Of a stretch of 64,000 nt of DNA, positions 16,397 through 25,458 are shown one piece after another (positions within the stretch are counted from its first letter, which is position 1; the number at the start of each line of letters is the position of its first letter). The notes under the pieces were generated by a model, which worked only from the letters and a program-made list of their open reading frames with translations, had not been told where the DNA came from and made no database searches. The DNA lies in the NCBI RefSeq assembly GCF_026013965.1, contig NZ_CP110341.1:2480001-2544000 (forward strand). Direction: 5' to 3'. A program made the position numbers and the translations under genes. This DNA is from Brevibacterium sp. JSBI002 (GTDB lineage Bacteria; Actinomycetota; Actinomycetes; Actinomycetales; Brevibacteriaceae).

Positions 16397-17512
16397 CTAT
16401 TTCGCGCGGGCGTGGTCGATCAGGGCGATCGAGATGAGTTCGCCGATGAGTTCGGAGTATTCGAGTCCCGACTGCGCCCACATGAACGGGTACGCCGAGG
16501 TGGGGGTGAACCCGGGCAGGGTGTTGAGTTCGTTGATGACGACCTCGCCGGTGTCCGTGACGAAGGTGTCGACGCGGGCCAGACCGGTGCAGTCGAAGAG
16601 ACGGAACACCGAGGCGGCCAACTCCTGAACCCGGGCGGTCACCGTCTCGTCGAGATCGGCCGGACAGGTGACCTCCGCGGCGGCAAGGTCGAGGTACTTG
16701 GCGTCGAAATCGTAGAAGGAGTGGTCGCCGCTGACCCGTATCTCTCCGGGAGAGGACACTCGCAGCTCCGTGTCATAGACGGAACCGAGCACTGCGCATT
16801 CGACCTCACGACCGCTGACCTCGGGTTCGACGATGACCTTGGAGTCGTGTTCGAAGGCGCCGAGCAGGGCGGCTTCGAGGTCGGCCGCCTCGGCGACCCG
16901 GCTGACTCCCATGGACGATCCGGCTCGGGCGGGTTTGACGAACACGGGCAGGCCGAGCTCGGCCACTCGCTTCTCCGCCTCCGCGCGGTCTGCGGCCCAC
17001 ATCGTCTCGGTCACGAGCTCCCACGGGCAGGTTGGGATTCCGGCGTGGGCCATGAGTGACTTCGTGTAGTGCTTGTCCATGCTCGCTGCGGAGGAGAACA
17101 CTCCGGAGCCGACGAACGCGGTGTCGCTGAGTTCGAACAGTCCCTGCAGGGTTCCGTCCTCACCGAAGCGTCCGTGCAGGAGTGGGAAGAATACGTCGAC
17201 CGCACCCAGCTCGGTGTAATTGCCCTCGGCATCGCGGTGCAGCAGCGGTGACCCGTTCGCGGAGACCGGAGGGATCACCTCGGTGCCGTTGTCCGTGACC
17301 TCAGGCATGTTGTCCGGGTCGAAGCGCATGCTCGCCCAGTCGTCGACGACCCGCCACACACCGGTCTTCGTGATGCCGATCGGCAGTACGTCGAAGGCAT
17401 CGGCGTCGATGGCACCGATCACACCGGCCGCGGTGACGCAGCTGACGGAGTGCTCGCTCGAACGGCCTCCGAAGAGGACTGCGACAAGGGGCCGGTGATC
17501 GTTGTCTGCCAT
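16397..17512 (-). CDS. ddl: D-alanine--D-alanine ligase
   Basis: Ddl joins two D-alanines with ATP to make the terminal dipeptide of peptidoglycan precursors. The 371-residue product starts MADNDHRPLVAVLFGGRSSEHSVS, the typical Ddl N-terminus, and shows the ATP-grasp features HGRFGEDGTLQGLFE, VFVKPARAGSSMGVSRV and the C-terminal INELNTLPGFT metal-binding segment. AAAGGA precedes the start by about 5 bases. It converges on DUF3515 with only 4 bases between stops. The F in the active-site loop (GRFGEDG) replaces the more usual Y and suggests D-Ala-D-Ala or D-Ala-D-Lac ambiguity, which sequence alone does not settle. Confidence 0.94.
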   Translation of the reverse strand: MADNDHRPLVAVLFGGRSSEHSVSCVTAAGVIGAIDADAFDVLPIGITKTGVWRVVDDWASMRFDPDNMPEVTDNGTEVIPPVSANGSPLLHRDAEGNYTELGAVDVFFPLLHGRFGEDGTLQGLFELSDTAFVGSGVFSSAASMDKHYTKSLMAHAGIPTCPWELVTETMWAADRAEAEKRVAELGLPVFVKPARAGSSMGVSRVAEAADLEAALLGAFEHDSKVIVEPEVSGREVECAVLGSVYDTELRVSSPGEIRVSGDHSFYDFDAKYLDLAAAEVTCPADLDETVTARVQELAASVFRLFDCTGLARVDTFVTDTGEVVINELNTLPGFTPTSAYPFMWAQSGLEYSELIGELISIALIDHARAK

Positions 17513-17602
17513 GAGTTTCCTTTGAACTGGTACTCCCGCGAACTGGGGCAGGACACGGGTGCGCACAGCGGGTCAGGTGTGCGTGGACTGAAAGACTTTA
17601 GC

Positions 17603-18136
17603 TCACTTGGCCTCGAACGTGCATTCCAGCCACGCCCGGCCGATGCCCTTGAAGAACATATTGAAACCGGCGAAGGCCGGTGTTGCGGATTCGTCGATGC
17701 CCAGCGGTTCGGCCAGAGCGGTGACGATGAAGAAGTAGCGGTGCGGTCCGTGGCCCTCCGGTGGGGCGGCTCCGACGAAGCGGGGTTCGCCGGCGTCGTT
17801 GCGCAGGGTCACGGCTCCGCTGGGCAGGAGGTCGGCGGCCGGGTCGCCGGCGTTGGCCTCCAGGCTCGTCACCGAGGCGTCGAGGTCCGTGACGACCCAG
17901 TGCCAGAAGCCCGAACCGGTGGGAGCGTCGGGGTCGTAGCAGGTCACGGCGAAGGCCTTGGTCTCTGCGGGGAACCCGGACCAGGACAGCTGCGGAGAGA
18001 CGTCCTCACCGCCGGGCACGCCCATGGCCCCGGAGAGCTGGGGGCCGGTGAGCACCCCACCGTCTTCGATGTCGGTGCTCGTCAGCGTGAAGGTGGGAAG
18101 TTCGGGAAGGTTGAAGAACGGTGAGTTGGCGCTCAT
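17603..18136 (-). CDS. YbhB/YbcL-type PEBP (Raf kinase inhibitor-like) protein
   Basis: The 177-residue protein matches bacterial phosphatidylethanolamine-binding-protein homologues: the opening F..TSTDIEDGG, then GGEDVSPQLSWSGFP, the DPDAPTGSGFWHWVV ligand-pocket motif and GPHRYFFIVTAL. The cellular role of these cytosolic proteins is unclear. It sits between gpsA and ddl on the same strand but with about 40 and 90 base gaps, so it may be its own unit. Good start with GGAGC about 5 bases before. Confidence 0.9.
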   Translation of the reverse strand: MSANSPFFNLPELPTFTLTSTDIEDGGVLTGPQLSGAMGVPGGEDVSPQLSWSGFPAETKAFAVTCYDPDAPTGSGFWHWVVTDLDASVTSLEANAGDPAADLLPSGAVTLRNDAGEPRFVGAAPPEGHGPHRYFFIVTALAEPLGIDESATPAFAGFNMFFKGIGRAWLECTFEAK

Positions 18137-18180
18137 GGGTGCTCCTAGTTTTCCAGCGGGTGCCTGAGATTCGATGTGGC

Positions 18181-19194
18181 TCAGGCGGGTGGTCCTTCGT
18201 GCTTACGTTTCCGAGACAACAGCAATCCGGCGAGTTCGTCAACCTGCAGTTTTCCGCCCAGCACCGCGCAGACCGCCTCGGTGATGGGCAGGTCGACGCC
18301 GTTGCGTCGACCCAGGGCGAGGACGGCGGGAGCGGATTTCACGCCTTCGGCCGTCTGTGAAGTGTGGGCGATGACGTCCTCGAGGCTCATCCCCTCACCG
18401 AGGTGGCGCCCGAAGGTGCGGTTGCGTGACAGGGGCGAGGCGCAGGTGGCCACGAGGTCGCCGAGTCCGGCGAGCCCGGACAGAGTGTGCGCCTCGGCGC
18501 CCATGGCCGCGGCCAGGCGAGAGGTTTCGGCGAGACCGCGGGTGATGATCGAGGCCTTCGAGTTGTCGCCGAGCTTCTGTCCGTCGGCGATGCCCACGGA
18601 CAGGGCGATGATGTTCTTGATCGCACCGCCGATCTCGACGCCGACGACGTCGGTGTTCGTATACGGCCGGAAGTACGCGTTCGCGCTGATCTCCGCGACC
18701 ACCTCGGCGGTGGTGATGTCGGACGAGGCGACGACGGTGGCGGTGGGCTGCCGGTCGGCGATCTCACGGGCGAGGTTCGGACCCGAGACGACGGCGATCT
18801 GGGATTCGGCGACCTCGGCGACCTCGGCGATGACCTCGGACATGCGTTTGCCGGTGTCGACCTCGATGCCCTTCATCAGGCTCACGAGCTTCACACCCTC
18901 ACGCAGGTGCGGCTTCCAGCGGGTGAGGTTCTTCCGCAGGGTCTGGGCGGGGACGGCGAGGACGATGACCTCGGCATCGGTGACGGCGGCGATGTCGTCA
19001 GCGGTGGCGCTCAGCCCCTCGGGCAGAACCCGTTCGCCCAGATAGCGCTCGTTGGTGTGCGTGGAGTTGATTTCTGCAGCGACCTCGGGGCGGCGAGCCC
19101 ACAGGGTGACGGGGAACCCGGCGTCGGCGATGACCGCGGCATAGGTCGTCCCCCACGATCCGGCTCCGAGGACGGTGATCTTGTCGACGCTCAT
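18181..19194 (-). CDS. gpsA: Glycerol-3-phosphate dehydrogenase [NAD(P)+]
   Basis: GpsA reduces dihydroxyacetone phosphate to sn-glycerol 3-phosphate for phospholipid synthesis. The 337-residue protein has the N-terminal Rossmann motif VLGAGSWGTTYA, KGIEVDTGKRMSEV and the C-terminal catalytic stretch GGAIKNIIALSVGIADG with its lysine. Its ATG overlaps the plsC stop by 4 bases (ATGA), so the two phospholipid enzymes are translationally coupled in murA-plsC-gpsA. Confidence 0.96.
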   Translation of the reverse strand: MSVDKITVLGAGSWGTTYAAVIADAGFPVTLWARRPEVAAEINSTHTNERYLGERVLPEGLSATADDIAAVTDAEVIVLAVPAQTLRKNLTRWKPHLREGVKLVSLMKGIEVDTGKRMSEVIAEVAEVAESQIAVVSGPNLAREIADRQPTATVVASSDITTAEVVAEISANAYFRPYTNTDVVGVEIGGAIKNIIALSVGIADGQKLGDNSKASIITRGLAETSRLAAAMGAEAHTLSGLAGLGDLVATCASPLSRNRTFGRHLGEGMSLEDVIAHTSQTAEGVKSAPAVLALGRRNGVDLPITEAVCAVLGGKLQVDELAGLLLSRKRKHEGPPA

Positions 19195-19972
19195 TCGCCA
19201 GACTCCTTAGCTGTGAAACGCTCCGGCAGTTCGCGTTCGGACAGTTCGGCCACCATCGCCGCCACGGTGTTCTTCAGCCGGTGGGAGAGCTCCCCCATGG
19301 TCGACTTCTCATTCCGGTGGGGCCACAGGTCCGAGTAGTCGAGTGCGGGCCCGAACTCGACGACGCAGTCGTGGCTGAAGGGCCTGAAGCACAGACGCTT
19401 CTTGTCCCGCGCGGGTAGATCTCGTTCAGCCCCCAGTGGGCGACGGGGATGATCGGCGCTCCGGTCTCCAGCGCCAGGCGGGCGGTGCCGGTCTTGAAGT
19501 GCTGGGGCCAGAAGTCCGGATCCTTCGTCAGCGTGCCCTCGGGGTAGATGACGACGGTCTCGCCCTTAGCCAGGGCCTGCTTCGCATATGCCAAGGAGTC
19601 GCCTGCCTGCGCCGAGGCACGGAGGACGGGGATCTGACCGATGCGTTTGAGAAGCATGCCGAGGATGCCCGTGAACAGGGTCGACTTCGCAAGGAAGTGC
19701 GGCATTCGGCCGTTGCGTTTGAGCGCGAGGCCCACGAGGATCGGGTCGAGGTGGTTCGCATGGTACGCTGCGACGATCATGCCCTCCCCCTCGGGCGGGA
19801 GGTTGCCCAGGCCCTTCACGCGGATCTTCGTGGCCGTGCGCATCAGGCCGTAGGCGGCCGTGGCTGCGACGGTGCCGGCCCGGTTCTGCGAGCGCACCGA
19901 GGCGGGGTCGAAGGAGACGAGTGCGTGATCGTCCACGTCCGCTTCGCGTCCGGGACCGTGGTCGGCCCTCAT
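19191..19972 (-). pseudogene. plsC: 1-acyl-sn-glycerol-3-phosphate acyltransferase, frameshifted
   Basis: The N-terminal frame begins at the ATG overlapping the murA stop (19972) and contains the acyltransferase motifs YHANHLDP (HX4D) and VVIYPEGTLT, then GLNEIYPRG, after which it runs into unrelated Arg/Ser-rich sequence. A neighbouring frame continues as DKKRLCFRPFSHDCVVEFG and ends KESGE at 19191, exactly overlapping the gpsA ATG. Restoring one G at the GGG run (plus strand CCC 19406-19408) gives about 260 residues, normal for PlsC. The enzyme makes phosphatidic acid from lysophosphatidic acid. Because the operon junctions and motifs are intact, a base-calling error is likely. Confidence 0.88.
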
Positions 19973-21285
19973 GCGGACACCTCGGCGCCGAGTCCGATGA
20001 GCTTGTCGAGGAAGTTCTCGTAGCCGCGGTTGATCAGCTCGATTCCGTGGACTTCGCTCGTGCCCCGGGCGGCCAGTGCGGCGATGAGGTGGCTGAAGCC
20101 GCCGCGCAGATCGGGGACGTCGATGCGGGTGCCCGTGAGGTCGGTGGGCCCCGAGATCACGGCCGAGTGCTGGTAGTTCCGCCTCCCGAAGCGGCAGGGG
20201 GTGCCGCCGAGGCATTCGCGGTAGAGCTGGATCTGCGCACCCATATCGCGCAGGGCGTCGGTGAAGCCGAACCGGTTCTCGTACACGGTCTCATGGATGA
20301 TCGACAGCCCCTCGGCCTGAGTCATTGCGACGACCAGCGGCTGCTGCCAGTCGGTCATGAAGCCGGGGTGGACGTCGGTCTCCAGCGCAAAGGATCGGAG
20401 TTTGCCGCCGGGATGGCGGAAGCGGATGCCGTCCTCCCGCACCTCGAATTCGCCGCCGATCTTGCGGAAGACGTTGAGGAAGGTGATGAGCTCCGGCTGG
20501 CTGGCGCCTGCGACGAAGATGTCTCCGCCGGTGGCCAGTGCCGCCGAGGCCCAGGATGCGGTCTCATTGCGGTCGGGCAGGGCGCGGTGGCTGAACCCGC
20601 GCAGGGTGTCGACGCCTTCGATGCGCACCACACGCTCGGTGTCGACGGTGATGATCGCGCCCATCTTCTGCAGCAGCGCGATGAGATCCATGATCTCCGG
20701 TTCGATGGCGGCGTTGCGCAGCTCGGTCACGCCTTCGGCGCGGACCGCGGTGAGCAGCACCTGTTCGGTGGCTCCGACAGAGGGGTAGGGCAGTTCGACC
20801 TTGGTTCCCTGCAGGCGGCTGTGCGCCTTGAGCATGATGCCGCCGGGGGTCTTGTCGACCTCGGCGCCGAACTTGCGGAGCACATCGAGGTGGAAGTTGA
20901 TGGGGCGGTCGCCGATATGGCAGCCGCCGAGGTCGGGGATGAACGCCTGACCGAGGCTGTGCAGGAGAGGTCCGCAGAAGAGGATCGGGATTCGCGAGGA
21001 TCCGGCGTGGGCGTCGATGTCGACGATGGAGCCCTGAGCCACATCGGCCGGATCGAGGTGGAGTTCGCCGTCGGGCTGGTCCCCGTCGGGGCCGGAGGTC
21101 ACGCGGACTCCATGGAGCTCGAGGAGTCCGGTGACGATCTCGACATCGCGGATCTGGGGCACGCCGCGCAGCACGGACGGGGTCTCACCGAGCAGAGAGG
21201 CCACCATCGCCTTGGGCACCAGGTTCTTGGCGCCGCGGACTCGGACGGTGCCGTCCAGCGGATTTCCCCCACGTACTTCGAGCAT
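19969..21285 (-). CDS. murA: UDP-N-acetylglucosamine 1-carboxyvinyltransferase
   Basis: MurA transfers enolpyruvate from PEP to UDP-GlcNAc, the first committed step of peptidoglycan synthesis. The 438-residue protein has the two-fold EPSP-synthase repeat: RVRGAKNLVPKAMVASLL near the start (the conserved lysine), and LGGCHIGDRPINFHL, where the cysteine is in the place of the fosfomycin-reactive catalytic Cys. RDVPDLRG-like motifs appear near the C-terminus. A GGGAGGA ribosome site lies 4 bases before the ATG. The unit murA-plsC-gpsA starts here. Confidence 0.96.
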   Translation of the reverse strand: MLEVRGGNPLDGTVRVRGAKNLVPKAMVASLLGETPSVLRGVPQIRDVEIVTGLLELHGVRVTSGPDGDQPDGELHLDPADVAQGSIVDIDAHAGSSRIPILFCGPLLHSLGQAFIPDLGGCHIGDRPINFHLDVLRKFGAEVDKTPGGIMLKAHSRLQGTKVELPYPSVGATEQVLLTAVRAEGVTELRNAAIEPEIMDLIALLQKMGAIITVDTERVVRIEGVDTLRGFSHRALPDRNETASWASAALATGGDIFVAGASQPELITFLNVFRKIGGEFEVREDGIRFRHPGGKLRSFALETDVHPGFMTDWQQPLVVAMTQAEGLSIIHETVYENRFGFTDALRDMGAQIQLYRECLGGTPCRFGRRNYQHSAVISGPTDLTGTRIDVPDLRGGFSHLIAALAARGTSEVHGIELINRGYENFLDKLIGLGAEVSA

Positions 21286-21490
21286 GTTCCTCCCTGATTC
21301 CGAAGACCGGTTCCGGGCGGGATGCCACCCGGAGACCGTGCCCGACGATTGCTGCGGGCACCGTCCTAGACTAACCCAGCCGACGGTATCCCTCCGATTC
21401 GCTTAAGCCGGCGCCGAGGTCGCGTCCGACCGTGGTGGCGGGCCGCCTCGGTGGGGGTCCGATGGCGGCGGTGGGCCGCCTCGGCGAGGG

Positions 21491-22090
21491 TCAGACCTTG
21501 GCGGGCAGGGTCGTGGGCTTGAAGGCGAAGCGGGAGGATTCGTAGGCGACGATCTCGTCTTCCTTGGCCAGGGTGAGGCTGATGTCGTCGTGACCTTCGA
21601 GCAGGCGCCAGCGCGTGTAGTCGTCGATCTGGAAGGACACGGTGACGGTGTCGCATGTCACGGTCTTCTCGTTCAGATCCACGGTGATCGAGGTGCCGGG
21701 ATGGTTCTCGAGGATCTTCCAGATGAGTTCGATGTCGGCCTGTTCGAGCTGGGCGGCCAACAGGCCCTCCTTGCCGGAGTTGCCGCGGAAGATATCGCCG
21801 AAGCGGGAGGACAGGACGACCCGGAAGCCGTAGTCCTTGAGCGCCCAGACGGCGTGTTCGCGGGAGGAGCCGGTGCCGAAGTCGGGGCCGGCGACGAGGA
21901 CAGAGCCGGATGCGAAATCGGGGTCGTTGAGGACGAAGTCGTTGTTGGTTCGCCAGCGGTAGAACAGGGCGTCCTCGAAGCCGGTGCGGGTGACCCGTTT
22001 GAGGAACTTCGCGGGGATGATCTGGTCGGTGTCGATATTGGATCGGCGCAGAGGAACGCCGATGCCGGTGTGGGTGGTGAAAGCTTCCAT
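21491..22090 (-). CDS. leuD: 3-isopropylmalate dehydratase small subunit
   Basis: LeuD with LeuC isomerises 2-isopropylmalate to 3-isopropylmalate in leucine synthesis. The 199-residue protein has the swivelling-domain motifs [20 protein letters not shown] and [21 protein letters not shown], the latter forming part of the active site. It follows leuC by 15 bases. Its stop is followed by a 205-base gap before murA that contains no gene. Confidence 0.97.
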   Translation of the reverse strand: MEAFTTHTGIGVPLRRSNIDTDQIIPAKFLKRVTRTGFEDALFYRWRTNNDFVLNDPDFASGSVLVAGPDFGTGSSREHAVWALKDYGFRVVLSSRFGDIFRGNSGKEGLLAAQLEQADIELIWKILENHPGTSITVDLNEKTVTCDTVTVSFQIDDYTRWRLLEGHDDISLTLAKEDEIVAYESSRFAFKPTTLPAKV

Positions 22091-22105
22091 GGCTCGTCCT
22101 CCTTA

Positions 22106-23590
22106 TCAGTCGTTCGCCGAGACGGGTGTCAGGTTGAGGGACAGGCGATTGTCGGCCCATTCCACGGGTTCGGCATCCCGCGGCAGGTCGGCGACGTCGC
22201 CCGGTGACGACAGCGTGCCGCGCACCGCGGTGGCCGCGGCCACGAGCGGCGAGACGAGGTGGGTGCGACCGCCCTTGCCCTGGCGGCCCTCGAAGTTGCG
22301 GTTCGAGGTCGAGGCGCAGCGTTCGCCTTCGGCCAGCTGGTCCGGGTTCATCCCTAGGCACATCGAGCAGCCGGCGAAGCGCCATTCGCCGCCGAAGTCC
22401 TTGAAGATGACGTCGAGGCCTTCTTCTTCGGCCTGGAGGCGGACCTTCGCGGAGCCGGGGACAACCATGAAGCGGACGTTGTCGGCCTTCTTGCGTCCGC
22501 GGACCACCTCGGCGGCGGCCCGGAGATCTTCGATCCGGGAGTTCGTGCAGGACCCAAGGAAGACGGTGTCGACTTCGATCTCGCGCAGCGGCGTGCCCGG
22601 GGTCAGACCCATATAGGCCAGCGCATTGGCGGCGGCGGCCTTGTCGTTCTCGTCGGTGAAGTTGTCGGGGCTGGGCACGCTCGCCGACAGCGGCAGGCCC
22701 TGGCCGGGGTTCGTTCCCCAGGTGACGAACGGTTCGATGTCTTCGGCCTTGAGGACCACCTCGGCGTCGAATTCCGCGCCTTCGTCGGTGTAGAGGGTCT
22801 TCCAGTACTCGACGGCGGCGTCCCAGTCTTCGCCTTCGGGAGCGTGGGGGCGGCCCTTGACGTACTCGAAGGTCGTCTCGTCGGGGGCGACCATTCCGGC
22901 GCGGGCACCGGCCTCGATCGACATATTGCAGATCGTCATCCGGGCTTCCATGGACAGCTGGCGGATGGCCGAGCCGCGGTATTCGAGCACGTAGCCCTGT
23001 CCCCCGCCGGTGCCGATCTTCGCGATGATGGCGAGGATGATGTCCTTGGCGCTCGAGCCTTCGGGCAGGTCGCCGTCGACGGTGATCGACATCGTCTTGA
23101 AGGGCTTGAGGCTGAGCGTCTGCGTGGCGAGCACGTGTTCGACCTCGGAGGTGCCGATGCCGAAGGCGAGCGCTCCGAAGGCGCCGTGGGTGGAGGTGTG
23201 CGAATCGCCGCAGACGACCGTGGTGCCCGGCTGAGTCAGGCCCAGCTGCGGTCCCACGACGTGGACGATGCCCTGGTCGGCGTCGCCGAGGCTGTGCAGG
23301 CGGATGCCGAATTCTTGCGCGTTCTTGCGCAGGGTGTTGATCTGCGTGGCCGAGGTCGGTTCGGCGATCGGCTTGTCGATGTCCCAGGTCGGGGTGTTGT
23401 GGTCCTCGGTGGCGATGGTGAGGTCGGGGCGGCGCACGGGGCGCCCGGCGAGTCGGAGTCCGTCGAAGGCCTGCGGGCTGGTCACCTCGTGGACGAGGTG
23501 GAGGTCGATGTAGATAAGGTCCGGCGCACCGTCAACACCTCGTGAGACGACGTGATCGGCCCAGACCTTCTCGGCCAATGTGCGTGGCAT
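22106..23590 (-). CDS. leuC: 3-isopropylmalate dehydratase large subunit
   Basis: LeuC carries the 4Fe-4S cluster of isopropylmalate isomerase. The 494-residue protein starts [18 protein letters not shown] and contains [36 protein letters not shown] and the three cluster cysteines, one in [13 protein letters not shown] and two in [14 protein letters not shown] lies 5 bases before the ATG. An open frame continues upstream to 23758 but lacks protein signal. A hairpin in the untranslated leader and a divergent IclR gene suggest regulation. Confidence 0.97.
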   Translation of the reverse strand: MPRTLAEKVWADHVVSRGVDGAPDLIYIDLHLVHEVTSPQAFDGLRLAGRPVRRPDLTIATEDHNTPTWDIDKPIAEPTSATQINTLRKNAQEFGIRLHSLGDADQGIVHVVGPQLGLTQPGTTVVCGDSHTSTHGAFGALAFGIGTSEVEHVLATQTLSLKPFKTMSITVDGDLPEGSSAKDIILAIIAKIGTGGGQGYVLEYRGSAIRQLSMEARMTICNMSIEAGARAGMVAPDETTFEYVKGRPHAPEGEDWDAAVEYWKTLYTDEGAEFDAEVVLKAEDIEPFVTWGTNPGQGLPLSASVPSPDNFTDENDKAAAANALAYMGLTPGTPLREIEVDTVFLGSCTNSRIEDLRAAAEVVRGRKKADNVRFMVVPGSAKVRLQAEEEGLDVIFKDFGGEWRFAGCSMCLGMNPDQLAEGERCASTSNRNFEGRQGKGGRTHLVSPLVAAATAVRGTLSSPGDVADLPRDAEPVEWADNRLSLNLTPVSAND

Positions 23591-23603
23591 GGTTCCTCCC
23601 GCC

Positions 23604-23623
23604 GGTGCAGGGATCTCTGCACC
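23604..23623 (-). promoter_or_regulatory. Hairpin in the leuC leader
   Basis: GGTGCAG (23604-23610) and CTGCACC (23617-23623) form a 7-bp stem directly upstream of the leuC ribosome binding site. It could modulate leuC translation or message stability. No leader peptide rich in leucine is visible here. Confidence 0.35.
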
Positions 23624-23675
23624 CGATGTAGACCTGACGGGCCGAGGTACGACCGCGTCGATGAACTGCGATTTG

Positions 23676-23693
23676 CGCACTGGAGTGAGTGCG
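23676..23693. promoter_or_regulatory. Candidate operator in the leuC/iclR intergenic region
   Basis: CGCACT (23676-23681) is exactly inverted as AGTGCG (23688-23693) around six bases. It lies between the divergent leuC and IclR genes, where an LtbR/NdgR-type protein would be expected to bind. Assignment rests on position and symmetry only. Confidence 0.35.
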
Positions 23694-23766
23694 TATTCGA
23701 AATCTACTCGGCCGTATCGCAATGCGAACTTGCATCTCGCCCACTGAGACGCGCACAATGGTGCCT

Positions 23767-24483
23767 ATGACAAGCAATGGTAGCGGCGTCGGGGTCATCG
23801 ACAAGGCCGCAATGGTTCTCTCCGCACTTGAGGCCGGACCCGCCTCTCTCGCCGAATTGGTGACGCTGACCGGACTGGCGCGCCCCACTGCCCACCGCCT
23901 GGCTGTTGCCCTCGAATTCCACCGCATCGTCGGTCGCGACCTGCAGGGACGTTTCGTCCTCGGGCCGCGTCTGGCCGAGCTGTCGTCGGCCGCCGGCGAG
24001 GACCGCCTGTTGGCCGCGGCCGGCCCGGTGCTCGGTCAGCTGCGCGATCAGACCGGTGAGTCCGCTCAGCTCTTCCGCCGTCAGGGCGATCTGCGTCTGT
24101 GCGTGGCCGCGGCCGAGCGCCCCGTGGGTCTGCGCGACTCCGTGCCGATCGGAGCGACCCTGTCGATGCGCGCCGGTTCCGCCGCTCAAGTGCTGCTGGC
24201 CTGGGAGGAACCGGATCGTCTGCACACGGGTCTGCGCGGTGCACGGTTCTCCGCGACCATGCTCTCCGGGGTCCGCCGCCGCGGCTGGGCCCAGTCGATC
24301 GCCGAACGCGAACGGGGGGTCGCCTCGGTGTCGGCGCCTGTGCGCGGTCCGAGCAATCGGGTGGTCGCGGCCGTCTCGATCTCCGGGCCGGTCGACCGAC
24401 TCACCCGCCAGCCCGGTCGCCTGCACGCGAAGTCCGTCATCGATGCAGCCCGCACACTGACCGAAGCGCTCGTGCGCGGCTGA
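23767..24483 (+). CDS. ltbR: IclR-family regulator of leucine genes (LtbR/NdgR type)
   Basis: The 238-residue protein has an N-terminal winged helix (about 10-60; ASLAELVTLTGLARPTAHRLAVAL) and an IclR effector domain ending ARTLTEALVRG. Actinobacterial LtbR/NdgR, encoded divergently from leuCD exactly as here, represses leucine and other amino acid genes. The start at 23767 is the first that does not add nonconserved residues; ACAATGGTGCCT precedes it and no Shine-Dalgarno sequence is seen. The frame is open further upstream to 23689. A strong hairpin follows the stop. Confidence 0.9.
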   Translation: MTSNGSGVGVIDKAAMVLSALEAGPASLAELVTLTGLARPTAHRLAVALEFHRIVGRDLQGRFVLGPRLAELSSAAGEDRLLAAAGPVLGQLRDQTGESAQLFRRQGDLRLCVAAAERPVGLRDSVPIGATLSMRAGSAAQVLLAWEEPDRLHTGLRGARFSATMLSGVRRRGWAQSIAERERGVASVSAPVRGPSNRVVAAVSISGPVDRLTRQPGRLHAKSVIDAARTLTEALVRG

Positions 24484-24500
24484 GCGCAGCTGAACCATTC

Positions 24501-24532
24501 GCGGGCCCGGGAGATCTCTCTCCCGGGCCCGC
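24501..24532 (+). terminator. Terminator after ltbR
   Basis: A perfect 14-bp GC-rich stem (24501-24514 with 24519-24532) and a TCTC loop lie 17 bases after the ltbR stop and 19 bases before the DeoR start. There is no T run, only TGTCTGT. It is very stable and likely terminates ltbR transcription. Confidence 0.7.
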
Positions 24533-24538
24533 TGTCTG

Positions 24539-24544
24539 TACTAT
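24539..24544 (+). promoter_or_regulatory. Putative -10 element of the leaderless DeoR gene
   Basis: TACTAT is followed by GGCCCC and the ATG at 24551. The six-base distance fits leaderless initiation, and the ltbR terminator stem ends just upstream. Confidence 0.6.
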
Positions 24545-24550
24545 GGCCCC

Positions 24551-25309
24551 ATGATCGCCGCTCAGAGACGCAATATCATCGTCGACACGATCGAGAGAGA
24601 CGGCGCCGTCTCCATCACCTCCCTGTCGGAGAAACTCGATACCTCGGCCGTGACCATCCGCCGTGACCTCGATCAGCTCGCCGAGGAGGGCAGGCTCCTC
24701 CGCACCCACGGCGGTGCCGTTCTCGCGTCGAGCGCGCGCGAGTCGAGTTATGCGGAGAAGCTCGAGCAGGCGCTGGCCGAGAAGACTGCGATCGCCCGCG
24801 CCGCGGCAGCGCAGGTTCGCAACGGTGATGTCGTGGCCCTGGGTCCCGGTACGACGACCGAGCTGCTGGCAAAGGAATTGGTCACCCGTTCGGGTCTGCG
24901 CGTGGTGACGAATTCGCTGCTCGTCGCCGAGGCCATGGTCTCCTCCCCCGACAACGAGGTCATCGTCGTCGGCGGACTGCTGCGCCATTCGATCCGGGCC
25001 TTCGTCGGCGGCGGCACGGTGTCTCAGCTGCTCGGCCTGCGTGCCGACACCGTCTTCCTCTCCGGGAACGGACTGGCCGCGGACTTCGGCCTGTCGACAC
25101 CGGCGTTCCCCGTCGCCGATACGGATCGGGCCATGGCCGCCGGGGCAGGGCGCGTGACCGCGCTCGTCGATCATACGAAGGTCGGCCTCCGCTCATCGGT
25201 GCTCACCGTTCCGACCGAGCAGATCCAGCAGCTCATCACCGATTCGAAGAGCGAGGAATTCGAACTCACGGCCCTGCGTGAGGCAGGCGTCGAGGTCGAG
25301 GTCGTCTGA
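24551..25309 (+). CDS. DeoR-family sugar-responsive regulator
   Basis: The 252-residue protein opens MIAAQRRNIIVDTIERDGAVS, with the DeoR helix-turn-helix ITSLSEKLDTSAVTIRRDLDQLAEEGRLLRTHGGAV, followed by the sugar-phosphate-binding DeoR C-terminal domain (GDVVALGPGTTTELLAKEL, VVTNSLLVAEAM). DeoR repressors release DNA when they bind a phosphorylated sugar. It sits just upstream of a symporter and the galactose genes, and TTCGATCA sites occur before the symporter and before galT, so I infer that it controls galactose use. Confidence 0.88.
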   Translation: MIAAQRRNIIVDTIERDGAVSITSLSEKLDTSAVTIRRDLDQLAEEGRLLRTHGGAVLASSARESSYAEKLEQALAEKTAIARAAAAQVRNGDVVALGPGTTTELLAKELVTRSGLRVVTNSLLVAEAMVSSPDNEVIVVGGLLRHSIRAFVGGGTVSQLLGLRADTVFLSGNGLAADFGLSTPAFPVADTDRAMAAGAGRVTALVDHTKVGLRSSVLTVPTEQIQQLITDSKSEEFELTALREAGVEVEVV

Positions 25310-25320
25310 CCTGCCGACCA

Positions 25321-25359
25321 AACGATCAAAACTGTTCAGGTTCGATCACTAGCGATCAG
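25321..25359. promoter_or_regulatory. Candidate DeoR operator region before the symporter
   Basis: Within the 149-base gap after the DeoR stop, three GATC-centred repeats occur (ACGATCA, TTCGATCA at 25341-25348, GCGATCA), two of them arranged as the near-palindrome GATCACTAGCGATC (25344-25357). TTCGATCA recurs upstream of galT (31035-31042). Multiple half-sites suit a DeoR repressor, but this is an inference. Confidence 0.4.
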
Positions 25360-25410
25360 GCTCACAATCCTCTAAAGTGTCCACTCGGGTGTCGCACACC
25401 ACAAGCATCC

Positions 25411-25447
25411 ATGCATTGACGCATTTTGAAGCCATGCACTGACGCAT
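25411..25447 (+). repeat. Direct repeat before the symporter start
   Basis: ATGCATTGACGCAT (25411-25424) is repeated as ATGCACTGACGCAT (25434-25447) with one mismatch and a 23-base period. The second copy ends just before the GGAGG ribosome site. It could be two sites for a regulator on one DNA face or an old duplication. Confidence 0.6.
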
Positions 25448-25458
25448 ATGGAGGAACC

